Of a stretch of 28,407 nt of DNA, positions 17,797 to 26,714 are shown piece by piece. The stretch's first letter is position 1, and each line of letters opens with the position of its first letter. Where the stretch lies: contig CALDGX010000020.1 in NCBI GenBank assembly GCA_937941715.1, positions 1-28,407 of the forward strand, read 5' to 3'. The notes beneath the pieces are model-generated. The model did not search any database, was not told where the DNA came from, and was given only the letters and a program-made list of their open reading frames with translations. A program made the position numbers and the translations under genes. The stretch is from an uncultured Chloracidobacterium sp. Its GTDB lineage: Bacteria > Acidobacteriota > Blastocatellia > Pyrinomonadales > Pyrinomonadaceae.

Positions 17797-19344
17797 ATGA
17801 AACCGGAACTTACGCAACGATCCCAAACGATCATGGTGGCAGTGCTAATGCTGCTTCACCTGGCGATCGCCGTCCCCTTTGCGTATTACCTGAATATCTG
17901 GGTCGACGAAGCGTCGACTCTCTACGCCACCCAGAACGGCCTGGCGGTCGCGATCCAAACCGCCGCCGCTGAGCAAAAGCAAGCTCCGCTGTACTTTTGG
18001 ATAATGAGCGTCTGGCGGATGGCGGACGGGTCGATCTTCTTCGCACGGTTGTTTTCGACGATCTGCAGCCTTGGGGCGATCGCTGTCGTTGCGGGTATCG
18101 CGCGGCGCTTTCTCAGTCCAAAGCAAGCATTGCTTTTGACAGCCTTTTTTGCCATTCACCCGTATCTGATCTGGGCCAGCGCCGAAATTCGGGTCTATTC
18201 TGCCGCGATATTGTTGTCGGCGGTTCTCATTCGGTTGTTTCTGGATGCATTTCCACGATCCGGCACAAATGGGCACGACCGGGCAAGTGTTTGGGCGAAA
18301 ATATGGCTTCTGGGGGCGATGATCGTCGCACTCTACACAAATTTTTATCTCGGTTTCGTGATCGCCGGCCTTTTCGGCTCTCTTATCGTTGCAAAACGTT
18401 GGCGCGACGCCAGGGATCTCGCGGTTCTCTTGTTTATAGCCGGAGTCGCGTTCATCCCTATGGTGTTCATGATAAAGGCGGTCTTTTTGGCGAAGGCGGG
18501 CGGATATCAGGAGGAACATTCGCTCATCGTCCCTTTCAAGGAGATCTGGTACCACACGCTGACCTTTGTTTTGCCCGCTGAGATCTTTCCAACTGAGCCG
18601 GTGTCGGAATTCGCATACTGGCGCACCTGGCTTGTTAGGATCGTGTTTGCCGCGGTCACGATAGTGGCCATCGTACGGCGGAGACAGATCACTGCCGAAA
18701 CGACCCTATTTGGAACGATCACCCTGACCATCGTGGCCTTTTTGGTGATCGCGTACTTCCTGATCGGGCATGAGTATCTGGCGATCCGCCATCTCGCCCC
18801 GCTCTTCGTCCCGCTGATCTTATTCGGCGCGTTACTCGCACGCGATCTTCTTGGGGGTCTTTTCCGAGGCCGGGCTGCCGTCCCGACGATCGTTTTCGGA
18901 CTGGCGGTCATTTCTTCTTTCACATACGGGACGCTTAATATCTACCCGGCATTTACCAAACGCGGGGACTGGGCACGGGTCGGCGAGTTCATTCGATCGA
19001 ACGAAACGCCGGGCCAGCCAATAATAGTTTTCATCACGTTTGAAGCGTTGGCACTCAGATACCATTACGCCGGCGTCAACCGGATATTGCCTGCCGAGCG
19101 ATTTTTCGTCTATGGGCCTGAAGGCAAGTACGGCAGTGCCGACAGCCTGAAGACCGAGATCGATTACGTCATTTCGACGATTCCGCCTGAGGCCGACCGG
19201 ATCTGGCTTGCGGTCGGGGAAAAGTGCACTGCGACCGAAGCCTGCACCCCGTTGCAAAAGTACATCGATGCAAATTACACTATTGAGATAGAAAAGGATT
19301 TTTATCTTGAGAGAGTTTACCTGCTGAAAAGGAAATCGCGATGA
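17797..19344 (+). CDS. GT39-type (ArnT/PMT-like) membrane glycosyltransferase
   Basis: This 515-residue polytopic protein has roughly ten hydrophobic segments. After the first transmembrane helix it carries WVDEAST (D37, E38), the acidic motif of the GT39/GT83 C-superfamily that faces the periplasm, followed by KQAPLYFWIMS and FFARLFSTICS. It probably moves a sugar from a polyprenyl-phosphate donor to an extracytoplasmic acceptor. A GT2 enzyme resembling dolichyl-phosphate-sugar synthases is encoded in the same block and could make that donor; this pairing is inferred. The C-terminal 100 residues are soluble, as in the family. The last 4 nt overlap the next gene (ATGA). Confidence 0.9.
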   Translation: MKPELTQRSQTIMVAVLMLLHLAIAVPFAYYLNIWVDEASTLYATQNGLAVAIQTAAAEQKQAPLYFWIMSVWRMADGSIFFARLFSTICSLGAIAVVAGIARRFLSPKQALLLTAFFAIHPYLIWASAEIRVYSAAILLSAVLIRLFLDAFPRSGTNGHDRASVWAKIWLLGAMIVALYTNFYLGFVIAGLFGSLIVAKRWRDARDLAVLLFIAGVAFIPMVFMIKAVFLAKAGGYQEEHSLIVPFKEIWYHTLTFVLPAEIFPTEPVSEFAYWRTWLVRIVFAAVTIVAIVRRRQITAETTLFGTITLTIVAFLVIAYFLIGHEYLAIRHLAPLFVPLILFGALLARDLLGGLFRGRAAVPTIVFGLAVISSFTYGTLNIYPAFTKRGDWARVGEFIRSNETPGQPIIVFITFEALALRYHYAGVNRILPAERFFVYGPEGKYGSADSLKTEIDYVISTIPPEADRIWLAVGEKCTATEACTPLQKYIDANYTIEIEKDFYLERVYLLKRKSR

Positions 19345-19550
19345 TAGTTACGATCGACCCCAAACGAACAGACAAGCCGCCGGCACGATGCTCCGAATGT
19401 GATCGCGAAGCCACACACTACAACACATTCATTTCCCCCACCAATGTCGAGTCCGTGATTTGCTGGCAATGTCTCGCCCGCGAAGAAAAGGGTTTTTTTG
19501 CAAAGCGTAGTTTCAGCCGTCATGGACGACGCGGCATTGTCCCCAGATAG
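19341..19550 (+). CDS. Small putative Zn-ribbon protein (69 aa), unknown function
   Basis: The product has two CxxC pairs, C17-SE-C20 and C41-WQ-C44, 20 residues apart, a spacing compatible with a small zinc ribbon. The C terminus is basic (KRSFSRHGRRG). The start ATG overlaps the stop of the GT39 gene by 4 nt, which suggests translational coupling, and the stop lies 2 nt before the peptide deformylase start. I do not recognise a family. The tight packing on both sides and the ordered Cys pairs favour a real gene over a chance frame. Confidence 0.7.
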   Translation: MIVTIDPKRTDKPPARCSECDREATHYNTFISPTNVESVICWQCLAREEKGFFAKRSFSRHGRRGIVPR

Positions 19551-19552
19551 CG

Positions 19553-20044
19553 ATGGCCGTCCGAAAGATCACCGAATATCCCGAAAGCGTATTGGGCTTG
19601 ATGGGTCAGCCCGTCACTGAATTTGACGCCGATCTAGCGGAGTTGTGCGCCGATATGTTCGACACGATGTACGATGCCGAGGGCGTCGGGCTCGCGGCGC
19701 CGCAGATCGGGCTTAACCTGCGGTTGTTTGTGATGGATTGTGACGGTATCAAGCTGATCGCCGCCAACCCTGAGATAGTTCATACCGAAGGCGAACAATC
19801 AGGCCCCGAGGGCTGCCTTTCAGTCGGCAAGGTACCAGCGGTCGTCGTCCGTCCTCTAAAGGCCCGCCTACGTGCCCAGGACGAAAAGGGCGAGTGGTTT
19901 GAACGCGACGCTGAGGGCTACGCCGCCCGTGCGTTTATGCACGAGACCGACCACTGCAACGGAAAGCTCTTCATCGACCACCTGCCGAAAATGCGGCGTG
20001 ATATGGTCGTAAAGCGATTCAAAAAAGAAAAGACCTGGAAATGA
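19553..20044 (+). CDS. def: Peptide deformylase
   Basis: The product removes the N-formyl group from new proteins at the ribosome exit. All three family motifs are present: GVGLAAPQIG (Q51), EGCLS (C88) and HETDH (H130, E131, H134), which bind Fe/Zn and carry the catalytic Glu. The 163 residues are a normal length. It lies 2 nt after the Zn-ribbon gene and ends one base before the stop of the convergent trmB. Confidence 0.96.
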   Translation: MAVRKITEYPESVLGLMGQPVTEFDADLAELCADMFDTMYDAEGVGLAAPQIGLNLRLFVMDCDGIKLIAANPEIVHTEGEQSGPEGCLSVGKVPAVVVRPLKARLRAQDEKGEWFERDAEGYAARAFMHETDHCNGKLFIDHLPKMRRDMVVKRFKKEKTWK

Positions 20045-20045
20045 C

Positions 20046-20669
20046 CTAAACGCGGGTGAAGAGCGCACGGTACACCGGTAGATCTTTGTCCTCGACCGCT
20101 TTTTCACGTTCGGTCCTGACCGGATATGGGTTGGTTTTGATTCCAGTCTCTGTCAGCCGATCGTCCGCACGAAACAGCTCGAACATCTCCTCCGCTAAAA
20201 ACTCAATGTCGGTCTGAACAAAGATGCGGCCGCCGACGGTCAGCTTTTTGACCACGGCGTCAACCAGATCGGCGTTCACCATTCTGCGTTTGGCATGGCG
20301 TTTCTTGAACCACGGATCGGGAAACTGTATCGTCACTGCCCGCAAAGCCCCGTCAGGGATATCGGCGATCAACCTATCAAGCCAAAGCATTGCGTTACAG
20401 AAAGCGTAATGGAGATTGACGAGCCCCGCATCTTCGGCGAGCCGGTTGGCCTCGTCAACCAGCGGTTCGCGTATCTCGACGCCCAAATAATTCCAGGCCG
20501 GATCTACCTCCGCCATTTTTAGCAAAAACCGGCCGCGGGCACATCCGATATCGAGCAGCAGCGGTTTGGTCGGATCGGCGAATACGGCTGAAATGTCGAT
20601 CGGTTCGGGCTCTTGTCGATAGTACGGACTCAGGGGATTGACGTGTTGGTGAACTCTGACGCGGGCCAT
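20046..20669 (-). CDS. trmB: tRNA (guanine-46-N7)-methyltransferase
   Basis: The SAM-dependent enzyme forms m7G46 in tRNA variable loops. Seen: the SAM motif LLLDIGCARGRFLLKMA, NYLGVEIREPLV, and the signature QFPDPWFKKRHAKRR. The start at 20669 gives 207 residues and lies 2 nt after the rhomboid stop. An upstream ATG at 20711 would overlap the rhomboid gene by 40 nt and is less likely. It is the last gene of the fabG-rhomboid-trmB run. Confidence 0.93.
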   Translation of the reverse strand: MARVRVHQHVNPLSPYYRQEPEPIDISAVFADPTKPLLLDIGCARGRFLLKMAEVDPAWNYLGVEIREPLVDEANRLAEDAGLVNLHYAFCNAMLWLDRLIADIPDGALRAVTIQFPDPWFKKRHAKRRMVNADLVDAVVKKLTVGGRIFVQTDIEFLAEEMFELFRADDRLTETGIKTNPYPVRTEREKAVEDKDLPVYRALFTRV

Positions 20670-20671
20670 AA

Positions 20672-21406
20672 CTAAACAATGCGAAGTATGAGAAGGACGC
20701 TGAACAGGCAAGTCGCCAGATAAATACCGAGAGCCGCGACACCGATCGTCTGTGTCGTCGAACCGGCGACACGCGGATCAATGTACTCGTCCGACGGTAT
20801 CTGCAAAAGCCCGTAAACGGCGCCGGTAATGAGGCCGCCGATGTGGCCAAAATTATCGATCGACTGATATAGCACCAGGCCGAAGACCAGAATGAACCCA
20901 ATATTTACCAACAGATTGCGCCTGAATTCCGCGGTGATGAAGGCTCGTCGGCGAAATGCGTAAACCACCAGATAACCGATCAACCCGACGATGCCGCCTG
21001 ACGCCCCGACCGATATCCCGTCCGGAACGAACAAAAGGCTCAGCAGACCGCCGCCGACCGCTGACAACAAAAAGACGATCGCAAGATGAGCCCGATTGGC
21101 GAGGATCTCAAATATTTTGCCGAAGCTGTAAAAGGCGTAGCAGTTCATAACTACATGCGGCACACTTCCGTGCGTAGCCGCACCGGTCAATATCCGCCAG
21201 TATTCGTGACCCTGAAGGAACGCGGGCTTCACAAATCCCGCGCTCAATATCGACGCCTCGAGACCCGTTGCAAATTGGGTAATAGCCACGACCGCGATCG
21301 CTCCGACCAGGATGTAGGTGTAAACCGGCGGATCTGAGAACACCGCGGGAGCTTGGGCTGGTTCATTCTCCCGCGGCTCATCGTCCGTCTGATAGGTAAA
21401 TGACAT
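20672..21406 (-). CDS. Rhomboid family intramembrane serine protease
   Basis: This 244-residue polytopic protein has six or so hydrophobic segments. The catalytic Ser is S136 in VGASGG (GxSG motif), with H188 in NFGHIGG. The N-terminal family pattern GHEYWRILTG...HVVMNCYAFYSFG is present. It cleaves transmembrane substrates in the membrane; the physiological target is unknown. A short hydrophilic cytosolic N terminus (about 25 residues) precedes the first helix. It lies 9 nt after the fabG stop. Confidence 0.93.
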   Translation of the reverse strand: MSFTYQTDDEPRENEPAQAPAVFSDPPVYTYILVGAIAVVAITQFATGLEASILSAGFVKPAFLQGHEYWRILTGAATHGSVPHVVMNCYAFYSFGKIFEILANRAHLAIVFLLSAVGGGLLSLLFVPDGISVGASGGIVGLIGYLVVYAFRRRAFITAEFRRNLLVNIGFILVFGLVLYQSIDNFGHIGGLITGAVYGLLQIPSDEYIDPRVAGSTTQTIGVAALGIYLATCLFSVLLILRIV

Positions 21407-21415
21407 CTATTAAAA

Positions 21416-22216
21416 CTACATTGCCAGGCCGCCGTCGGCTTGGATAACCTGGCCCGTGATGTAAGCAGCGGACGGCGAAAGCAGGAAGCATGCGATCTCA
21501 GCGACCTCACGGACGTTGCCGAGACGCCCAAGCGGTATCATCGCAAGGATCTTTTCGCGATATTCGGCGTTCATTTCCGAGGCCATTTCGGTCTCGACCA
21601 GGCCTAGAGCCAATGCGTTGACCGTTATCTTGCGACTGGCAACTTCCTTGGCGATCGCCTTTGTAAGGCCGATCATTCCCGCCTTTGACGCAGAGTAGTT
21701 TGACTGGCCTAGCATGCCGACCACGCCGGAGATCGACGAGATATTCAGGATCGACGCGCCATTTTCGTTTCTCATCATCGGGCGCATCACCGCCTTGGAA
21801 AAATTCCAGGCGCCTTTGAGATTTGTATCGATGACGGAATCCCAGTCTTCTTCTTTCATCCGCAGGATCAGTTGGTCGCGGGTGATGCCGGCGTTATTTA
21901 CCAGAAGGTCAACTGTGCCGAATTCAGCCGTGACCTGTTTTACAAACTCACCGGCGGCCTCGGTATTTGCCACGTCGCACTGGGCGGCGTAGGCCCTCAC
22001 CCCGAGTGCCTCGACCTCGGCCTTTAGGCGTTCGGCCTCGTCCGCACTTTTCGAATAGTTAAATGCGACGTTTGCCCCGCGGCGTGCCAGTTCAAGTACT
22101 ATTTCCTTACCGATACCTCGTGTACCACCCGTCACGATCGCCGATCGTCCCTCAAATTGTTTTTCGCTCAATGTACTTTGTCTCCGTTCGTATTGGTTTG
22201 ATTTTAGTTTCAGCAT
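21416..22216 (-). CDS. fabG: 3-oxoacyl-ACP reductase (SDR family)
   Basis: The product reduces 3-oxoacyl-ACP with NADPH in fatty-acid elongation. Motifs: TGGTRGIGKEI (cofactor), NNAG (107-110), catalytic S161, Y174 and K178 in YSASKAG, and the C-terminal GQVIQADGG. It has 266 residues from the ATG at 22216, which has no Shine-Dalgarno. A TTG at 22171 would give 251 residues, closer to family length, and GGAG lies about 10 nt before it. The true start may therefore be 22171. First gene of the fabG-rhomboid-trmB run. Confidence 0.93.
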   Translation of the reverse strand: MLKLKSNQYERRQSTLSEKQFEGRSAIVTGGTRGIGKEIVLELARRGANVAFNYSKSADEAERLKAEVEALGVRAYAAQCDVANTEAAGEFVKQVTAEFGTVDLLVNNAGITRDQLILRMKEEDWDSVIDTNLKGAWNFSKAVMRPMMRNENGASILNISSISGVVGMLGQSNYSASKAGMIGLTKAIAKEVASRKITVNALALGLVETEMASEMNAEYREKILAMIPLGRLGNVREVAEIACFLLSPSAAYITGQVIQADGGLAM

Positions 22217-22286
22217 GACGATACGTCAAAAGACGATCCTGTAGTGTTGGACTGACATCGGGTTTTTGACTATCATTCGTCTACAT

Positions 22287-23786
22287 ATGTTCACCTCGTC
22301 AAAGGCTGTCTTTCAAATCTTTCTTCTCGCTGTTTTTGCTTCGCTCGCTTCGCTTTCTGCCGCGGGACAAGAGAGATCGACGCTGATCATTAACGCAGAG
22401 ATCATCGACGGCAGCGGTAAACCCGCGTTTCGCGGCGATATCAGGATCAAGGGCGATCGGATAGTCAAGATCGGCAAGATCAAGCGCTCCGCGAATGACG
22501 ACGTGATCGACGCCGGCGGGTTTGTCATCGCTCCCGGTTTTATTGATATTCACAACCATTCAGAGTCCGGCCTATTGAAAGAAGGGACCGCCGCCAATCA
22601 GGTTTCGCAGGGCATTACTACGCTTTTTGTCGGGCCTGATGGCGGATCCCCATTTCCGATCGACGCGTATTTTCAGAAGCTCAGCGGTAAGGTCGCGGTT
22701 AATGTCGGAGCCTTTATCGGTCACGCCTCGGTCCGCGAAGAGGTGATGAAGAACGATTACACACGCAAGGCTACCGAAGATGAGATCAAACGAATGGCCG
22801 AGCTCGTCGATGCCAGTATGCGTCAGGGAGCATTTGGACTATCGTCCGGGCTCGAATACGACGTTGGATTTTCTGCTTCGACCGAGGAAATGGTCGCTCT
22901 CGCACGCGCCGCGGCAAAGCACCGCGGCATCTATATGACCCATATGCGCGATGAGGAAGAAGGTATGCTCGAAGCACTTCGCGAATCGATCCGCATCGGC
23001 CGCGAAGCCATGCTGCCGGTCCAGATATCTCACATAAAAATGGGCAACCGCAACGTCTGGGGCAAATCGGCCGAGGCCATCGCGATAGTCGAAGAGGCTC
23101 GGCGGTCGGGATTTGACGTCACTGCCGACGCGTACCCTTACACGGCGTGGGCATCGACGATCACCGTCCTCGTGCCCTCGCGCAAGCACGACGACCGCTC
23201 CGAGGTCGAGCGCGGTTTGAGCAACGTCGGCGGAGCGGATAAGGTCCTTGTTACCAGTTGTTCGGCACACCGCGATTACGAGGGCAAAACGCTCGAACAA
23301 ATCGCCGCGTCAAAAAATACCTCGCCTGTCGATATTTACATCCAGATCGTCCGGGATGGCGGAGCGGGCGTCGTCTGCAACTCGATGAACGAGGCCGACG
23401 TCAAGGCGTTTTACCAACAGCCTTGGGTCATGGTCTCAAGCGACGGCGGCATCGGCAGCCGACACCCGCGTGGGACCGGCACATTTACTCGTGTGCTGGG
23501 CAGATTTGTCCGGGAAAGCAAGTGGTTCAGCCTCGAGGAGGCGATTCGAAAAATGTCGGCCATGCCCGCGGCACGCTTGCATCTGAAAGACCGCGGACTG
23601 ATCAAAAAAGGGATGAAAGCGGATCTCGTTTTGTTCGACCCAAACACCGTCATCGACAAAGCGACATTCGCCGAACCGCAAACCCCCTCCGTGGGCATCA
23701 GGACGGTGTTCGTCAACGGTGTCCGCGTATGGTCAGACGGGAAGATAACGGGGGTCACGCCTGGTTCGATCCTGCGGCGAAACTAG
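22287..23786 (+). CDS. Exported amidohydrolase, D-aminoacylase (N-acyl-D-amino-acid deacylase) family
   Basis: The ATG at 22287 begins a 499-residue protein with a signal peptide (about residues 1-27, ending SAAGQ), so it is probably periplasmic. Amidohydrolase ligands seen: HNH at 89-91 in FIDIHNHSE, THMRDE, ISHIKM and SSDGG. GLSSGLEYD and SRHPRGTGTF match the D-aminoacylase family. The Cys that bridges zinc in the classic enzyme (GNCG) is replaced by Asp (GPDGGS), so the metal site or the substrate may differ. A TTG seven codons upstream is possible but less likely. It ends in CTAG, sharing 4 nt with the stop of convergent rph. Confidence 0.88.
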   Translation: MFTSSKAVFQIFLLAVFASLASLSAAGQERSTLIINAEIIDGSGKPAFRGDIRIKGDRIVKIGKIKRSANDDVIDAGGFVIAPGFIDIHNHSESGLLKEGTAANQVSQGITTLFVGPDGGSPFPIDAYFQKLSGKVAVNVGAFIGHASVREEVMKNDYTRKATEDEIKRMAELVDASMRQGAFGLSSGLEYDVGFSASTEEMVALARAAAKHRGIYMTHMRDEEEGMLEALRESIRIGREAMLPVQISHIKMGNRNVWGKSAEAIAIVEEARRSGFDVTADAYPYTAWASTITVLVPSRKHDDRSEVERGLSNVGGADKVLVTSCSAHRDYEGKTLEQIAASKNTSPVDIYIQIVRDGGAGVVCNSMNEADVKAFYQQPWVMVSSDGGIGSRHPRGTGTFTRVLGRFVRESKWFSLEEAIRKMSAMPAARLHLKDRGLIKKGMKADLVLFDPNTVIDKATFAEPQTPSVGIRTVFVNGVRVWSDGKITGVTPGSILRRN

Positions 23787-24505
23787 CCGGCGAGCGCGTT
23801 CCGCTGTATCTCGAACAGCTTATTGACGCCGATCTCGGCAAGTATCAGCATCTCGTCCATCTGTTCGCGTGAGAACGGTTCCTTTTCAGCGGTGCCCTGT
23901 AGTTCGATGAACTTGCCGCTGCCCGTACAAACGACATTCATATCGACATCGGCGGTAGAATCTTCCTGATATGCCAGGTCGAGTATCGACGTGCCTTCGA
24001 TGATCCCGACGCTGACCGCCGCTACCTCACTAAGAATCGGATTTGTCCGGATCACGCCGGTCCTGACCAGCTTGCGGCATGCGAGTGCGAGGGCCACGTA
24101 CGCACCCGTTATCGATGCGCAGCGTGTGCCGCCGTCAGCCTGGATCACGTCGCAATCCAAAAAGATCTGGCGCTCGCCGAGCAGTTTGGTATCAACCACG
24201 GCACGCAGGCTGCGGCCTATCAAACGCTGGATCTCCTGCGTACGTCCCGACGGGCCGTTCTTGGTCTCACGCTGCGTACGCGTGTTAGTCGCCCGCGGCA
24301 GCATTGCGTATTCGGCAGTGACCCAGCCGAGGCCCTTGTTTCGCATGAACATCGGCACGCGATCCTCGACCGACGCCGTGCAGATCACCTTGGTCCCGCC
24401 GACCTCGATCAGAGCCGACCCCTCGGCATACGGCGAAATGTTCGGCGTGATCTTGGTGTTGCGTACCTGGTCATGGGTTCGATTGTCTAGTCTGATATAT
24501 GTCAT
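23783..24505 (-). CDS. rph: Ribonuclease PH
   Basis: This phosphorolytic 3'-5' exoribonuclease trims tRNA 3' ends. It begins MTYIRLDNRTHDQVRNTKI. Conserved segments include SALIEVGGTKVICTAS, GWVTAEYAMLPRAT, QEIQRLIGRSLRAVVD and DCDVIQADGGTRCASITGA. GGAAGAAAG just before the ATG at 24505 supports this start and gives 240 residues, the normal length; a further upstream ATG at 24556 lacks this support. It follows murI by about 47 nt. Confidence 0.95.
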   Translation of the reverse strand: MTYIRLDNRTHDQVRNTKITPNISPYAEGSALIEVGGTKVICTASVEDRVPMFMRNKGLGWVTAEYAMLPRATNTRTQRETKNGPSGRTQEIQRLIGRSLRAVVDTKLLGERQIFLDCDVIQADGGTRCASITGAYVALALACRKLVRTGVIRTNPILSEVAAVSVGIIEGTSILDLAYQEDSTADVDMNVVCTGSGKFIELQGTAEKEPFSREQMDEMLILAEIGVNKLFEIQRNALAG

Positions 24506-24552
24506 TATCTTTCTTCCGCTGAGGCCTCGGATCACGCAGATCGACGAGAAGG

Positions 24553-25422
24553 TCAAATGTCCGCTAAATTGTCTGCGCCGTAAACCTCGATCGCTTCGAG
24601 TTTTGACGGTTTGGCACCGAGGAACCGCTCTGCCACACGGGCAAATCTGTCGGCCGCGTCCGTGACGTAAAAATGATCGAGATCATCACACAGCGATCGT
24701 TTGCCGACGTGCACGTTCGGATTATCGAGCCCCTTGTCTCGTAAAAGTTGGGCCACTTCATCGGCGGTCGCCTCGCCGGAATCGACAAGCTTAACATTTT
24801 CCCCGACGGTCTGTTGGATCACGTCACGGAGGATCGGGTAATGAGTACAGCCGAGGACGAGGGCGTCAGGCCCGAACTCCTTCATTGATTTGAGATATTT
24901 GGCCGCAATCGAATAAGTTTCGGGCTCGTCGGCCCAATTCTCTTCGGCCAGCGGCACAAAGAGCGGACATCCTGCCTGAAGCACCTCGGCAGTGTCGGAC
25001 GCCCGGCGGATCGCCTCGAAATATGCGTTGCTCGCAACCGTCGCCTCGGTAGCAATAACGCCGATCTTGGCGTGCGGATCGCCTTTGGTCAGTTCGACGG
25101 CCTTACGCCCGCCTGGGCCTATCACGCCCACAACATCAAGCCCGATGCGTTCGCGTATCTTAGGCAGCGCAAGGGCTGACGCGGTATTGCAGGCAACCAC
25201 CAGCATCTTGATGCCGCGGCTGGCTAAAAACTGCGAATTTTCGATCGCGTACCGTTCGACCGTGGCCAGCGACTTTGTACCGTAAGGCACACGGGCTGTG
25301 TCGCCGAGATAAATGAAGTGTTCATCGGGCAGGCGGTCGTGAAGAGCCCGATAGACAGTTAGACCGCCCACGCCGGAGTCGAAGATACCTATCGGAAGTT
25401 GTCTTGTCGAAATGGAGCTCAT
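24553..25422 (-). CDS. murI: Glutamate racemase
   Basis: The product makes D-glutamate for peptidoglycan. It has the two catalytic Cys residues: C78 in VACNTASA and C192 in LGCTHYPIL. The N-terminal FDSGVGGLTV with D15 and the motif YLGDTARVPYG are typical. The 289 residues are in the usual range. It is cotranscribed with rph downstream. Confidence 0.95.
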   Translation of the reverse strand: MSSISTRQLPIGIFDSGVGGLTVYRALHDRLPDEHFIYLGDTARVPYGTKSLATVERYAIENSQFLASRGIKMLVVACNTASALALPKIRERIGLDVVGVIGPGGRKAVELTKGDPHAKIGVIATEATVASNAYFEAIRRASDTAEVLQAGCPLFVPLAEENWADEPETYSIAAKYLKSMKEFGPDALVLGCTHYPILRDVIQQTVGENVKLVDSGEATADEVAQLLRDKGLDNPNVHVGKRSLCDDLDHFYVTDAADRFARVAERFLGAKPSKLEAIEVYGADNLADI

Positions 25423-25501
25423 CGTTAAAAGGCCGAATTATAGAGGATACTCCTCAGCCGGAATAAAATCCAAAATGGACCGCACGGCCGATATTCAGAA
25501 G

Positions 25502-26713
25502 CTACTTTCGGGCAATCTTGAAGATCAGATAACCCGCTGCAAGTACCACGAATACGGCAATGATCTGCAGTCGCGGGTCGCCGGCATAATCGAGCACGAC
25601 ATCTACCGGCCCGGAAACCTCATCGGCCGGAACGCTCCCCGACGATCTCTCTGGGCCGGCCTCAAGTTTTGCTCGAGCATTCTTGAGTACACGCGTGACG
25701 CGTTCATTCGCCTCGGTCGTAACAACTCTTCGCGTCATTCCGCTGAAGAGCCCATCGAGAGCGTCCGACCGCGAGCGGTCGGTAAATATCAGGTAACCGA
25801 CACCTGTATCAGCCATTCGCATAAAAACGGCGAACGAAAGTGATGAATCGACGTATCGGCTGGCGAAGATCTGCTTGGCGGCGATGAATATCTGTTCCGG
25901 TCCTGACGTTTGGCGTTTGAACGCGGCCCGGTGTGTTAAAGCGATCATCGGATTCAGTCCAAAATCGACCATCGTCCAGCTTAGATCGTTTTCCACACCG
26001 TCCAGTTTGGCGGTGGGAAATCTCTTTAGATATTCGTAGAAGTCGGGGGCAAATTGACGGACGATCTGCGACCCCTCGAGCAGTGAACGGTGATTTTCGG
26101 CGAGCCGCACCGGTTCTCGCCGATTTGCGTATTCGCCCAGAGCACTATCGCCCCTGGCTGCGTAGTCGTTTGCGTAATCTGCCAACATTTGCCGCAACAG
26201 GTCCGTCGCTCGTTCGCGGTGATCGGGAGCGTTCCAGTCAATTTCGGCCTGCATGCGCCTGATCATCTCGGCCGACAAATTCAGATCGCATTTGCCGACG
26301 ACGCATTTTTGCATCTCTTTGAAATCGCGATCCTCATTCTTTAGATCCTTGAGATCGGCGATGGTCGGCGGCGAACCGAGCTTTCCGCCGCCCTTGAACG
26401 ACGAGTCCTTGCGCTGCGAGAGACTCTCGGCAAACGCAGCTAAACCCAATTCGCCCGGAATGTTCACGCGAACTATGCCAAATACCGCGATCTCCTGCTT
26501 GTCGCTGACCGCAGGCATCTTGATCACGATCTCGCCATTATCGATGGCGACGAGTTCCTGATCAGTGAACGCCGCCTTTTCCGTCAGGAATTTACGAAAT
26601 TCCGATGCCGTAGTCTGTGCCTTGGTCGGCGCGGCCGCAAACAGGGCGCATACGGCGACTGCAAGGAGCATCGCGAAACGCGTTGTACATCGTGCACCGG
26701 CCATATCCGCCAT
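25502..26713 (-). CDS. Secreted or membrane-tethered protein of unknown function (403 aa)
   Basis: It has an N-terminal signal peptide (hydrophobic run MLLAVAVCALFAAAPTKA, cleavage probably near residue 33) and a single C-terminal hydrophobic segment (about 383-400) ending in KIARK. It would sit in the inner membrane with the body outside. The body is mostly helical and contains two Cys close together (KCVVGKC). I do not recognise a family. TATAAT ends one base before the ATG at 26713, so transcription may begin inside the first codons and the ATG at 26704 may be the true, leaderless start. The nearest gene downstream is murI (79 nt). Confidence 0.75.
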   Translation of the reverse strand: MADMAGARCTTRFAMLLAVAVCALFAAAPTKAQTTASEFRKFLTEKAAFTDQELVAIDNGEIVIKMPAVSDKQEIAVFGIVRVNIPGELGLAAFAESLSQRKDSSFKGGGKLGSPPTIADLKDLKNEDRDFKEMQKCVVGKCDLNLSAEMIRRMQAEIDWNAPDHRERATDLLRQMLADYANDYAARGDSALGEYANRREPVRLAENHRSLLEGSQIVRQFAPDFYEYLKRFPTAKLDGVENDLSWTMVDFGLNPMIALTHRAAFKRQTSGPEQIFIAAKQIFASRYVDSSLSFAVFMRMADTGVGYLIFTDRSRSDALDGLFSGMTRRVVTTEANERVTRVLKNARAKLEAGPERSSGSVPADEVSGPVDVVLDYAGDPRLQIIAVFVVLAAGYLIFKIARK

Positions 26714-26714
26714 T

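Noticed and set aside
17845..18555. Minus-strand open frame of 236 codons inside the GT39 gene
   Set aside because: It is antisense to transmembrane-coding DNA and has an unlikely charged composition.
23258..24665. Plus-strand open frames (23258-23872, 23991-24665)
   Set aside because: They overlap the amidohydrolase end and rph and show no motif; both are shadows.
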